Below are positions 30,611-39,289 of a stretch of DNA of 64,000 nt, piece by piece. A program made the translations under genes and the position numbers. The notes below the pieces were generated by a model. It did not search any database, was not told the DNA's origin, and saw only the letters and a program-made list of their open reading frames with translations. Source of the DNA: CAXBGS01 sp963975425 (GTDB taxonomy: Bacteria; Planctomycetota; Planctomycetia; Pirellulales; Pirellulaceae); assembly GCA_963975425.1 (NCBI GenBank), contig CAXBGS010000004.1, forward strand, positions 124,001 through 188,000, read 5' to 3'. The first letter of the stretch is position 1. Every line of letters starts with the position of its first letter.

Positions 30611-31597
30611 ATGCGAACCCGTCCGCTATCAAACCAAGGTCCAGACGTCTCAGAAATCGGCTTCGGTGCCTGGGCAATTGGGGGCCAATGGGGCAACCAG
30701 AGCGAATCTGATTCCTTGGCCGCGCTGAACACCGCGATCGATCGAGGTATTAATTTTGTCGATACTGCACAGGGTTATGGCGACGGACGCAGCGAACGTG
30801 TCATTGCGAAAGTGCTAAAGGATCGCAGCGAAAATGTGTTCGTCGCGACAAAGACGCCCCCGGATACCGGTCCGTGGCCGCCGAGTCCTTACTGTCGCTG
30901 GCAAGACCGCTATTCCGCGGCTTACCTGCGATCGAATGTGGAAGAACGCCTGCAGAATCTCGGCACCGAGCGGATCGATCTGCTGCAGTTGCATACATGG
31001 ACACGGGCCTGGAATGACGATCCTCAGCCCTTGCTGGTGCTGAGACAGCTGCGTGAAGAAGGCAAGATCAACTTGATCGGCGTCAGCACACCGGAACAGG
31101 ATCAATCCTGCGTGGTTCAGCTGATGCGAGACGGACTGGTCGATGTCGTGCAAATCATTTTCAACCTCTTTCACCAAGAACCCGCTGCTCAGATATTGCC
31201 CGTCGCAGCCGAAACGGGAACCGGAGTCATCGTCCGAGTCGCTTTGGACGAAGGCGCATTGACTGGGAAATATGCCGCCGACCATGTGTTCCCCGACGAC
31301 GATTTTCGGCACCAGTATTTTGCCGGTGATCGCATGAAACGCACCGCCGAACGGGTCGAACAAATCCGAGCCGACTTGGTGACGTTCGGACTTGAAGAGG
31401 ATTACTCACTGGCGGACGTCGCACTGAAATTCGCGCTATCACGTCCAGAGGTCAGCACGGTCATCGCCGGTATGCGAAACGCCGACCAAGTTCGAAAGAA
31501 CACACGCACCAGCCAGCTGCGAGATTTACCCGGCGCGATGTTGCAGCAATTGCGGCGACACAATTGGCACCGGGGCGTTTGGTACGGCGGGAAGTAA
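30611..31597 (+). CDS. Aldo/keto reductase
   Basis: This 328-residue NADPH-dependent oxidoreductase has a TIM-barrel AKR fold. The catalytic tetrad is intact: Asp51 and Tyr56 in FVDTAQGYGDGRSE, Lys81 in VATKTP, and His128 in LLQLHTW. The C-terminal cofactor part ALSRPEVSTVIAGMRNADQV is typical. The ATG at 30611 gives the normal N-terminus (RPLSNQG), while a TTG at 30593 would add six residues. No signal peptide, so cytoplasmic. The substrate cannot be inferred. It is a single gene with no obvious operon partner. Confidence 0.92.
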   Translation: MRTRPLSNQGPDVSEIGFGAWAIGGQWGNQSESDSLAALNTAIDRGINFVDTAQGYGDGRSERVIAKVLKDRSENVFVATKTPPDTGPWPPSPYCRWQDRYSAAYLRSNVEERLQNLGTERIDLLQLHTWTRAWNDDPQPLLVLRQLREEGKINLIGVSTPEQDQSCVVQLMRDGLVDVVQIIFNLFHQEPAAQILPVAAETGTGVIVRVALDEGALTGKYAADHVFPDDDFRHQYFAGDRMKRTAERVEQIRADLVTFGLEEDYSLADVALKFALSRPEVSTVIAGMRNADQVRKNTRTSQLRDLPGAMLQQLRRHNWHRGVWYGGK

Positions 31598-31704
31598 CGG
31601 TGTTCGCTTCGGACCGCAGACGGCCCAACAAATCACAGCCAGCCAAATTACAGCCCGCCGCGTTGCGCCCCTGTCTTAGGTTCTTGCGTCTTAGGTCTGA
31701 GGTC

Positions 31705-32838
31705 TTAGCTGGCCGATACTCGGTGCGTCGGCGTCGGCCGACCTGGACGAAGCGAATGGGCATTGACGTCCACGACGGTCAAGCCGATTTCCTTTGCGAT
31801 CTGATCGATCTGTTCGCGACAATCGCTTTCAAGTGCATCCGGATCCATCGCCACACGGGCGTTGACGATCACTTGAATATTTCCCTTCACGCGGCGTCCC
31901 GACGCCAATCCGATGTCGACCTGTGAATCATTGCTGACGACGTTTGCGACCGACTGGGTATCGCCCGCCAACACCGACGCCTTCAGGTGGGCAATTTGAC
32001 CGGTAAACGGTTCCGCCTGACGCTGCTTGATTCTTTCCGCGATCAACCCAACGAGCTTCACCGCAAGGGCATCAAGTTCCACCGATGATTCACTTGTGAT
32101 GTTCGCGGTCATGTTCACCCAGCCCAACTCGGCTTCGCCATCGGCGTAGGTGTCATAGTCGATATCCAGCAAACGTCGTCCGGCTGTCATCGGTGATTCG
32201 ATATAGCCCAAAACTTCATCGACTCCGTCACCGTTCTTCGGGCTCACAGCGATGACCGGCACACCGTCGGCAACCGCTTCCAGGGCGTTGGTTAACTGAG
32301 CGATCTGTTCGTCGGTTTGTTCATCCGAGCGTCCGATCATCAGGTAGTCGGCTTCTTCTAATTGTTTTCTAAAAATGTATTCGGCTTGTGGCGAGAATCC
32401 GCTTCGCGGTTGATCATCGCCGGTCGCTAGAATGCGACGGCCGTGAGATGGTTTAAGCAGAACACCGAACGGAGCCAACTCGAATCGATCGCCCCACATC
32501 TGCTGCAGCGGTAAAACGATCGTGGCAACCAAGTCGGTGCAACTGCCAACCGGTTCGGCTAACAGAACATCGGGCGTCTGGTCACTTGCCAATGAGTCCG
32601 CCGTCGATACCAAATCGTCAAAGCTGCAGCAAAAACATGCCCCTGCGACCTCGCCAACGTTGAAGCCTTGTGAGCGCAGATTGCGAGTATCGACGAGGTC
32701 CGCTGCTTGATCGTTGGTAATGATCCCGACCTTTTTGCCGGCGGCGACATAGCGCCGTGCTAATTCACCGATCAACGTTGTCTTGCCGGCGCCCAAAAAG
32801 CCTCCGATCAGGACAAAACGAATCTTATTGTTTTCCAT
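31705..32838 (-). CDS. CobW/COG0523-family metallochaperone GTPase
   Basis: This 377-residue P-loop GTPase has a Walker A motif GGFLGAGKT at 12-20 and the metal-binding CFCC (68-71), matching the CxCC signature of zinc or cobalt chaperones. GTPase features continue with VLLAEPVGSCTDL and the specificity region AVSPKNGDG. The usual histidine-rich loop is not obvious and the C-terminal domain is divergent. The ATG at 32838 is chosen over a TTG five codons upstream. Metal and client protein are unknown. It reads away from nothing regulatory that could be recognised; a 21-bp minisatellite lies just upstream. Confidence 0.88.
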   Translation of the reverse strand: MENNKIRFVLIGGFLGAGKTTLIGELARRYVAAGKKVGIITNDQAADLVDTRNLRSQGFNVGEVAGACFCCSFDDLVSTADSLASDQTPDVLLAEPVGSCTDLVATIVLPLQQMWGDRFELAPFGVLLKPSHGRRILATGDDQPRSGFSPQAEYIFRKQLEEADYLMIGRSDEQTDEQIAQLTNALEAVADGVPVIAVSPKNGDGVDEVLGYIESPMTAGRRLLDIDYDTYADGEAELGWVNMTANITSESSVELDALAVKLVGLIAERIKQRQAEPFTGQIAHLKASVLAGDTQSVANVVSNDSQVDIGLASGRRVKGNIQVIVNARVAMDPDALESDCREQIDQIAKEIGLTVVDVNAHSLRPGRPTPTHRVSAS

Positions 32839-32904
32839 CGGGCATCTCGTCAATGACTTGAGGGTTACAGGATCGATTGACTTTCAACGATTGATTTCAC
32901 GGTC

Positions 32905-33009
32905 CGCGCCGACCGCAGGCTAGGCCGCGCCGACAGCAGGCTAGGCCGCGCCGACAGCAGGCTAGGCCGCGCCGGCCGCAGGCTAGGCCGCGCCGACAAC
33001 AAGCTAAGC
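32905..33009. repeat. 21-bp minisatellite, 5 copies
   Basis: Five adjacent 21-bp units (starting at 32905, 32926, 32947, 32968 and 32989) share the core gcaggctaggccgcgccga. Copies two and three are identical and the outer ones carry a few changes. The array ends one base before the stop codon of the DUF167 gene. No spacers are present, so it is not a CRISPR array. Confidence 0.95.
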
Positions 33010-33303
33010 CTAGTCGATCGATCCGAGTTCGGCTACGCGCGAGAGTAGTTCGGCGGGTGCATCGGTGATCATGAATTGCTTTCGACGATGCGTCTCACCC
33101 GCGACAAGCTGCATCTGACTCTGCTTGATTCCCAACGCGCGAGCCAAAGCCTTTCTGATCGCACGATTGGCCTTCCCCTTGTCGGGTGCGGCCGTGACCG
33201 AAACTCGCAGCGCCTGGTCGTGGCATCCGCCCACATGATCGCGGCGTGCGGCTGCGGTGGCGTGGACGGACAGACGATATCCACCGGGGACTTGTTTCAA
33301 CAT
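33010..33303 (-). CDS. DUF167 (YggU-like) protein
   Basis: This is a 97-residue protein of the DUF167/YggU family, a small alpha/beta fold of unknown function often next to yggS. The signature is ALRVSVTAAPDKGKANRAI, followed by KQSQMQLVAGETHRRKQF. The ATG at 33303 gives the right length; the open frame continues upstream through the end of the YggS gene without conserved sequence. It is probably in an operon with the YggS gene (which ends at 33365). Its stop codon abuts a 21-bp minisatellite. Confidence 0.85.
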   Translation of the reverse strand: MLKQVPGGYRLSVHATAAARRDHVGGCHDQALRVSVTAAPDKGKANRAIRKALARALGIKQSQMQLVAGETHRRKQFMITDAPAELLSRVAELGSID

Positions 33304-33364
33304 CTGTGGCCGGCTGTGTTTCTCGTTGCTGTGGGGCCGTGTTTCCGAAAGACAGCAGAACGGG

Positions 33365-34069
33365 CTAGGTCGACTTAAATAATCGGGTACCGATTCGAAC
33401 CATGGTGGCGCCCTCGGCGATGGCATCTGGAAAGTCGCCGCTCATACCCATCGATAGCTCGGGCAACTCAAGTCCGCAGCGTTGGCTCAGCTCGTCGCGC
33501 AACTCACGCGTCTGGGCAAATTGTTCACGTGCGGTTTTCGCATCAGATCCTAAACCGGCCATCGCCATCAAGCCTTTGATCTGCACTCCATTGCCGGGAA
33601 GTTGATCGACCAGTTGCCGCAGCTCGTCGGGCGTCATTCCTGTCTTAGACGAATCACCGCTGATGTTGGCTTCCAACAGCACCGGAATCGATTTTTGCTG
33701 CCCAACGGCTTCGTCGGCGACGGCGTCAAGGATGCGTGGGCTATCGATGCTGTGAATCCAAACGGGAAATCTCAGCACACGACGTACCTTGTTTCGTTGC
33801 AAGTGGCCAATCAAGTGCCAAGTCAGCGACGTCGCATCGCCGATTTGGTCTGCCTTATCCCACAAGAGTTGGGGACGGCTTTCCCCGACGTCCCGGCAAC
33901 CAGCTTGGATGAGAGCTTGGGTCGTGTGGACATCCACATACTTGGTGACGCCGATGACACGAACATCATCGTCGCCGCGCCCAAATTGCTGGCAGTACTC
34001 AGCGACTTCCGTGACGACTTGGTGCCAGTTTCGGGAAAGTTCGTCGCAGCGTTGGCGGTTCAACATCAT
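33365..34069 (-). CDS. yggS: PLP homeostasis protein, YggS/PROSC family
   Basis: This is a 234-residue pyridoxal phosphate binding protein with an alanine-racemase-like barrel fold and no catalytic activity known; the family keeps free PLP in balance. Visible motifs are VIGVTKYVD with the PLP lysine, CRDVGESRPQLLWDKA, WHLIGHLQRNKVR, LEANISGDSSKTGM, GLMAMAGLG, LSMGMSGDFPDAIAEGATMVRIGTRLF in outline. The start is an ATG at 34069 or 34066, and a TTG just before. It follows the 648-residue gene by 5 bp, so the three minus-strand genes form one unit. Confidence 0.92.
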   Translation of the reverse strand: MMLNRQRCDELSRNWHQVVTEVAEYCQQFGRGDDDVRVIGVTKYVDVHTTQALIQAGCRDVGESRPQLLWDKADQIGDATSLTWHLIGHLQRNKVRRVLRFPVWIHSIDSPRILDAVADEAVGQQKSIPVLLEANISGDSSKTGMTPDELRQLVDQLPGNGVQIKGLMAMAGLGSDAKTAREQFAQTRELRDELSQRCGLELPELSMGMSGDFPDAIAEGATMVRIGTRLFKST

Positions 34070-34074
34070 CAATA

Positions 34075-36021
34075 CTATTCGTCGCTGGATGCCCGGTCAT
34101 CAACGGTGATCAATTCCTCGATGCTTCCGTCGCCGGTATCAAAGCGGCCGCAGAAAAAGTCCGCGAGCAAGTGTTTGCCCAAGACGGTTCGGCAACGATT
34201 GCCGGCGAGCGAGCGATAGAGCATCCACTGTTCGGATCCGACCTGCACGCGAAAGCCTGCCGCGGTGCTCTCATCGACAATCCGCCGCTCGTCCGCAATG
34301 GTCAGTTGCCGCCAGGTACGCTTGCGGTTGAACCGTCGCTGTTGAAAATCGATCCACAACGGTGCAAACAAACGGTCACGCCCACGCGTGGTGAGCGCGA
34401 GATGATGGTCGGGCGTGGCTTCCAATGTGGTACGCGAAAGTCCGTTTCGCCACTCGCATGCCGCCAAAGGCATGACCATTGCTCGGTTACGTCCTTGTTC
34501 AAGATAAATTTCACGGGTCGCCTCTTCGTCATGCGTGTGCACATCCGCCGCGATGGGGAACCGGCTGATGTAACGCAGATTGCCGGTCGGTCCCGAGGCG
34601 GAAACGAGCTCCGCATGACCCTGCATGGGGTCGTCCGCCATGTCATCGCGTGTGACGCTGTCGGCCAGCATCAAACAGCGGTCATCACGAACCATCAGAA
34701 ATTGTCTCTGCAGCAGAATCCCGCCCGACCAGTGCTGTTCAAGTTCCAAATAATGAACATCATCATCGGAATACTCGCACGTTAGTTCCCATTGACCGCG
34801 CGGCTGCTGTTCATCTTGGTCCAATTCGATGATGGTGTTCCAGCGTCCTGACAACATCAGTTGGCGTCCACCAAAGACTTCTAAACGTATATCATCGTGG
34901 CGATAATCGACGTGAGTGCGTCCTCGTCGAACGTCCCAGTCGGGCATCATCACTGCGATTTTCGCGTCTTCGCTTAGATGCATCGACTCCGGCAGGCAGA
35001 TTTGCCATGCCAGACGCCCGCCCGACTGTGTCTTGCCCAGTGCAGCTTTCAAAGCCGGCTGAAGCGATTCGCGGTCGAGTGAGACAGCTTGGTCAAGCAA
35101 TCCGCCGTCGGCCAAGTCGTCAACGACATCTTTGCGGCTTGCCTTGCTAAACGCGGTCGATCCCGTGTGCGTCGTCAAGGCAATTGTCCAAGTCGCAAGT
35201 TCTTCGCTGACCGCATCGATACGGTTCTTTGACGACCGTTTCTTTTTGGACTTGCTGGTCAACCGGCGACAACGCAGCAGCGACGCCAGGACAAGTCTCG
35301 CATCGGAACTGCCCGAAACCGACATGGCGATCGAATCATCGATCGTGCTGCACCATCTTTCCACGGCTTGGGCCGATGACGCACGCAGCCGTTTGCAGGA
35401 CGGCAAATCGGCCAGTCGCCAAGCAAGGGTAAGGCCCAATTCGCCCGCAACCAACAGCTGCACCGGCGTGTCGAACTGGTTTCGCTGAATGATCGATTCA
35501 CGCAACTGCTGCAGCGTCGAAAGCAGGTCCCACCAGGTGAGTGAATCAAGTTTCGTTGCCAAGGCGGGCATCGCGGCGGCCCAGATCACAGCCGATGCAG
35601 CGCTGCTGGGTGTGTACGAAAGCGATTGCACCGATTCGATAATGTCACGAGCGGATCGATCTAAATCGATCCGTGCGGACAACTTTTTCGGCGGCTTCAA
35701 ATCGGATGCGAGATAGCTTAGCCAATGGGTCAGGTCATCGATTTCGCCGTCGCGAGCGCATGCCACTCCCCAGCGATAAATCGATCCTCGTTGGACGGCT
35801 GCCTCACCGAACATCGCGGCCGCGGAATCCTTCACAAGACGGTCGTCCATCTTTTTTCGCAGCCGACGCCACTGCTGATCGGTGATCTCTGACAAACCAG
35901 TCGATGTGCCGAGTTTCTCTTGAGATGTGGGCTTTTCTTTAGAATCGTTCGCTGAGTTCGCAAAACCGGGCTCGGACCGACTTGGCTCAGGGGATGTTTC
36001 TGGCTGAGTATCTAGCGACAT
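34075..36021 (-). CDS. Large unknown protein upstream of yggS
   Basis: This is a 648-residue protein with no signal peptide and no recognised family. The first 45 residues are polar and Ser/Pro/Glu-rich. The region from about 50 to 330 is predominantly helical (WWDLLSTLQQLRESIIQR, LVLASLLRCRRL). The C-terminal half is beta-rich with charged strands (HVDYRHDDIRLEVFGGRQLML, GNLRYISRFPIAADVHTHDEE). This loosely recalls heparinase II/III-type sandwich domains, but no catalytic motif could be confirmed. It is the first gene of the unit with yggS and DUF167. Confidence 0.75.
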   Translation of the reverse strand: MSLDTQPETSPEPSRSEPGFANSANDSKEKPTSQEKLGTSTGLSEITDQQWRRLRKKMDDRLVKDSAAAMFGEAAVQRGSIYRWGVACARDGEIDDLTHWLSYLASDLKPPKKLSARIDLDRSARDIIESVQSLSYTPSSAASAVIWAAAMPALATKLDSLTWWDLLSTLQQLRESIIQRNQFDTPVQLLVAGELGLTLAWRLADLPSCKRLRASSAQAVERWCSTIDDSIAMSVSGSSDARLVLASLLRCRRLTSKSKKKRSSKNRIDAVSEELATWTIALTTHTGSTAFSKASRKDVVDDLADGGLLDQAVSLDRESLQPALKAALGKTQSGGRLAWQICLPESMHLSEDAKIAVMMPDWDVRRGRTHVDYRHDDIRLEVFGGRQLMLSGRWNTIIELDQDEQQPRGQWELTCEYSDDDVHYLELEQHWSGGILLQRQFLMVRDDRCLMLADSVTRDDMADDPMQGHAELVSASGPTGNLRYISRFPIAADVHTHDEEATREIYLEQGRNRAMVMPLAACEWRNGLSRTTLEATPDHHLALTTRGRDRLFAPLWIDFQQRRFNRKRTWRQLTIADERRIVDESTAAGFRVQVGSEQWMLYRSLAGNRCRTVLGKHLLADFFCGRFDTGDGSIEELITVDDRASSDE

Positions 36022-36141
36022 AGGTAGCGTATCTGACGCGAAAAGGGACTGTAGGTGACCTGGAACTGTTTTCAGAGACTGGGTGAAGCTGATAACTTAA
36101 CGGTTGGCTCGACCGATTCTACCACCAACTCGGATTTCTGA

Positions 36142-37500
36142 ATGCTCCCTCATCAAGGACCTCTCGTAATCGGCAAACCGGATTGGTTGCTCGCGATCGT
36201 TTGTTGTGGCACTTGGTCAATCTGTGGTTGCAGCGATTCTGGAGTCTCCAGCCAGTCAGCCGCATCGGTGCAACCGAAAGTCTCCGTCCAAACAGGCGAT
36301 TCGTTGCCGTCGGGCGAGGTGAGCCAAGAAACACGATCGCCTGACTCGATCGTCGACCCGCTGTTGGGCAGCAACCAGTCGCCCACCGCAATCAGCTCCG
36401 TTGTTAGCAATGACGAAGTTGTTAGCAGCGACGACGTGATTGGCAGCGACGAAACCATCGCAGCCGACGGTGCATCGCTTGCGTCCGAGCGAGAAGACCG
36501 TCGCGACGATGAAAGTGCGGTAACTGCAACCGCGGAAACCAGCGATTCGCCGACGCCGCGGTCCGAATCGCGACGACCGGGCGATAAGGATTCCGAATCT
36601 GAAATCAACACCCCAAGTGAACCGTCGAACGAAATCGATATCCAGCCAATTCCCAAGAACCGTCTGTTGACCGCACCGGGGGACGGCGAAAACGAGACGG
36701 AGGAAATCTTGGACGCCTTTGTCGGTCCGGACCAGAAGGTACGCGATACGATGGTACCGCCACCGCTCGCACAGCCACTCGGGCGTGATAATCATTTGTG
36801 GATCAATCGCAAAAACAGCATGGTGATCGCCGACGGTTACGTTGCCATGCGTCGTGGCGTGTTAGAAATGTTCGCGTGTCCCATGGGCACCAAAGAACAC
36901 GAATCGGTCGTGGCAACTTTAGCCCAGTCAAAGGAAGTCCATGCAGCGCTGCTGGCCGTCGGAGCTGAACCCGGAACGCCAGTGCAGTTCGTGCCCAAAT
37001 TTATTCCCGCAACGGGGCAAGTGATCCGTGTTTGGGTGTGCTGGCGAGATGCCGACGATCAATTTCACTCGGTCGACGCGCGAACTTGGGTACAGAAAAT
37101 GGGCGACAAACAAGCGATGAAAGCGGAATGGATATTTGCCGGCAGCGGTTTCTGGAAAGACCCGTCCGACGGACGTGACTACTATCAAGCCGATGGCGGC
37201 GACATGATCTGTGTTTCGAATTTCTCAACCGCGATGATGGACATCAGTATCGCCAGCAGTGCCGAATCCGATCATTTGATGTACGAACCTGCCACCGACA
37301 AGGTCCCCGAACGCGGAACCCCTGTCCGACTTGTCTTGATTCCGATCCCAAATCCAGCGGATTTAGCGGACCCCAAAGAGGCGAAACGTTTAGCAGAAGA
37401 GATCGAGTCGAAAAAAACGACGCCTCCCGGCGAGTCCATTCTTCCTCCGCTGCGAAAAGTAAAATCGCCCGGCGGTGCCAAACCAGACGATGCATCTTGA
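36142..37500 (+). CDS. Putative lipoprotein with acidic Ser/Asp-rich linker
   Basis: This is a 452-residue protein. Its N-terminus has a hydrophobic stretch (WLLAIVCCGTWSICGC) ending in a lipobox-like ICGC, so lipid anchoring is likely. Residues 35-175 are a low-complexity acidic linker rich in Ser, Asp and Glu with a VVS(N/S)DEV / SSDDVIGSDET near-repeat. From about 180 a folded domain begins (NRKNSMVIADGYVAMRRGVLEMF, QFVPKFIPATGQVIRVWVCW, YYQADGGDMICVSNFSTAMMD). The C-terminal part resembles planctomycete YdjY-type lipoprotein domains, but this is a judgement by eye. The divergent neighbour starts 120 bp away. Confidence 0.7.
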   Translation: MLPHQGPLVIGKPDWLLAIVCCGTWSICGCSDSGVSSQSAASVQPKVSVQTGDSLPSGEVSQETRSPDSIVDPLLGSNQSPTAISSVVSNDEVVSSDDVIGSDETIAADGASLASEREDRRDDESAVTATAETSDSPTPRSESRRPGDKDSESEINTPSEPSNEIDIQPIPKNRLLTAPGDGENETEEILDAFVGPDQKVRDTMVPPPLAQPLGRDNHLWINRKNSMVIADGYVAMRRGVLEMFACPMGTKEHESVVATLAQSKEVHAALLAVGAEPGTPVQFVPKFIPATGQVIRVWVCWRDADDQFHSVDARTWVQKMGDKQAMKAEWIFAGSGFWKDPSDGRDYYQADGGDMICVSNFSTAMMDISIASSAESDHLMYEPATDKVPERGTPVRLVLIPIPNPADLADPKEAKRLAEEIESKKTTPPGESILPPLRKVKSPGGAKPDDAS

Positions 37501-38062
37501 GGACGACGCATCTTGAGACCGTCTGGATCGGTTGCCTGTATCACGATCGGTACAAGGTAAGTCCGAGGTGACTCGACCGATGTCCTTTGACATCGGAGTA
37601 GCGCTTTCATCGCTGGAAAGCCAACGTCAAATCGCGGTTGACGGATTGCGCGTCTGATTAAGCGGGCTGATTCACGCCTGCACGTCGCGATCAGAGGCAA
37701 TCGTGGAGCCCAATCCGCAATGGGACTCGCGTGGCCCGCCCGCCGATCGTTGCGAATATTCCGAACGTAGCCCTTGATAAGATCGACGTGTGTACACGAC
37801 ACGCGTGGCGAACGCGCGCCTTCTGATCGATACAAAACGCGAATTCGGATCGGTCTGGGAGGATCGATCGTTTCATGACGATTCGCGACGAACCGTTGCC
37901 ATTGTTATTTGCGTTCCAATCGTTGCCGTCGTATCCCCTCGCTAGACGGCATCAGCTAGCGGCATCTTAAATTGCATACGGTGCGCAAACGGCGATGTAC
38001 CTTTCGAAGGTGAAGTTCTAGCCCTCGGACTTTGCCTAACCCGACTCAATGAGTGTGATCTG
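37501..38062. other. Non-coding region before the signalling operon
   Basis: About 560 bp contain no supported gene; open frames here on the minus strand lack conserved features and run into the lipoprotein gene. A 10-base direct repeat, gcatcttgag, overlaps the lipoprotein stop and recurs shortly after. The operon promoter should lie near the right end. Confidence 0.4.
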
Positions 38063-39244
38063 ATGGAATCGAAACAATCAAAGTGGTCGCAAATCTTTCG
38101 CGGAGAGTTTGCCATTTTCGGATTAGCGGTGTTCTTCCTCGCACTGATGCACTCTTTCGCCTTTGAAGACCGGTTAGTTCTTATTCTGTATTATTTGGCG
38201 GCCGTCGGTTCCGCTTATGCGCTCGTCAAGCGGCACGCGATTGGACTTGCCTCGGCAATTGTGGCGATTGTTGCGGCGACAATGTTCGCACAGCTTTATT
38301 ACGCCGCCAAGCCTGATACATGGCATCCCGTATTCGATGCCGCTCGGGACATGCTCGGGCTCGGCGCATTGTTGTATCTCACCGTCAGAGTGCTGATCGC
38401 CAGCTATCAGATGCAGCGAGACGAAAAACGTCGCGAACTGAAATGCAAGATTGAAGAACAATTGGTGGCCATGCGAGCCGAAGCACTGCGTCAGACGTCG
38501 CACGAAGTTCGCACGCCGCTGTCGACCATCACCGCAATCAGCGAGACCCTGTTGGATGGCAGCACGGGCGAACTGAACGACGACCAGCGCGATTTCGTGC
38601 AAGACATCGACGAAGCGGCCCAGCATTTACTTGCACTGGTTAACGACATTTTGGATTACGCCAAAGCCGAAGCTGGCATGATTCGACTTTCGCCCCAACC
38701 GGTCGCGTTGGCCGAATTAGTCGACCAGTGCGTTTCAATGGTTGGCCCGCGTGCGCAGGAGGCGGGCGTCACGGTCACGGCCCAAGTCGACGCCGAACTG
38801 AACGAAGTGATCGCGGACCCACTGCGTTTGCGACAAATCATGCTGAACCTGCTGTCCAACGCGATCAAATACAACAACGAGGGCGGCAGCGTCATCGTTC
38901 GCATCCGCAGCGACGTCGCTGGCCAATTCCGCATCAGCGTCCGCGACACCGGACGCGGAATTGCACCTGAGCACCTGAAACATTTGTTCGAGCCCTACTA
39001 CCAAGCGGCCATCGCGGACCAAGGCATCGGCACCGGACTTGGGCTTGCAATCATCAAACACTTAACCGAACTGCACGGCGGCACCATTGACGTCGAAAGC
39101 GTCGTTGATACGGGAAGCATGTTTACCGTCGTTCTGCCTGTCGAGACGGAAGCTGTTGAAGAAGAAGAGACAGTGGCCGCGGCGCAAACCAAACCAATCA
39201 GTCAGCGTATCGAGATCCCCGAAGGCGACTTGTTAGGCATCTAA
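38063..39244 (+). CDS. Membrane sensor histidine kinase
   Basis: This 393-residue protein has about four transmembrane helices in the first 110 residues (IFGLAVFFLALMHSF, LVLILYYLAAVGSAYAL, GLASAIVAIVAATMFA and one near 97-113). There is no large periplasmic sensor domain, so the stimulus is probably within the membrane. HisKA has the phosphoacceptor His147 in SHEVRTPLS. The HATPase domain shows N (NLLSNAIKYN), G1 (DTGRGIA) and G2 (GTGLGLAI) boxes. It heads a four-gene operon with two receiver proteins and an HD-GYP protein. A C-terminal Glu-rich tail follows. Confidence 0.93.
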   Translation: MESKQSKWSQIFRGEFAIFGLAVFFLALMHSFAFEDRLVLILYYLAAVGSAYALVKRHAIGLASAIVAIVAATMFAQLYYAAKPDTWHPVFDAARDMLGLGALLYLTVRVLIASYQMQRDEKRRELKCKIEEQLVAMRAEALRQTSHEVRTPLSTITAISETLLDGSTGELNDDQRDFVQDIDEAAQHLLALVNDILDYAKAEAGMIRLSPQPVALAELVDQCVSMVGPRAQEAGVTVTAQVDAELNEVIADPLRLRQIMLNLLSNAIKYNNEGGSVIVRIRSDVAGQFRISVRDTGRGIAPEHLKHLFEPYYQAAIADQGIGTGLGLAIIKHLTELHGGTIDVESVVDTGSMFTVVLPVETEAVEEEETVAAAQTKPISQRIEIPEGDLLGI

Positions 39245-39289
39245 CTTACCCAACGGTCATGAAGCGGCCGAATACTCAGAGCACGCACG

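Noticed and set aside
32905..33009. Possible CRISPR array
   Set aside because: The 21-bp units are directly adjacent without unique spacers, and no cas gene is present.
37272..37835. 187-codon minus-strand frame after the lipoprotein gene
   Set aside because: Half of it lies antisense inside the lipoprotein gene, and the rest has Arg-rich composition without any recognisable feature.
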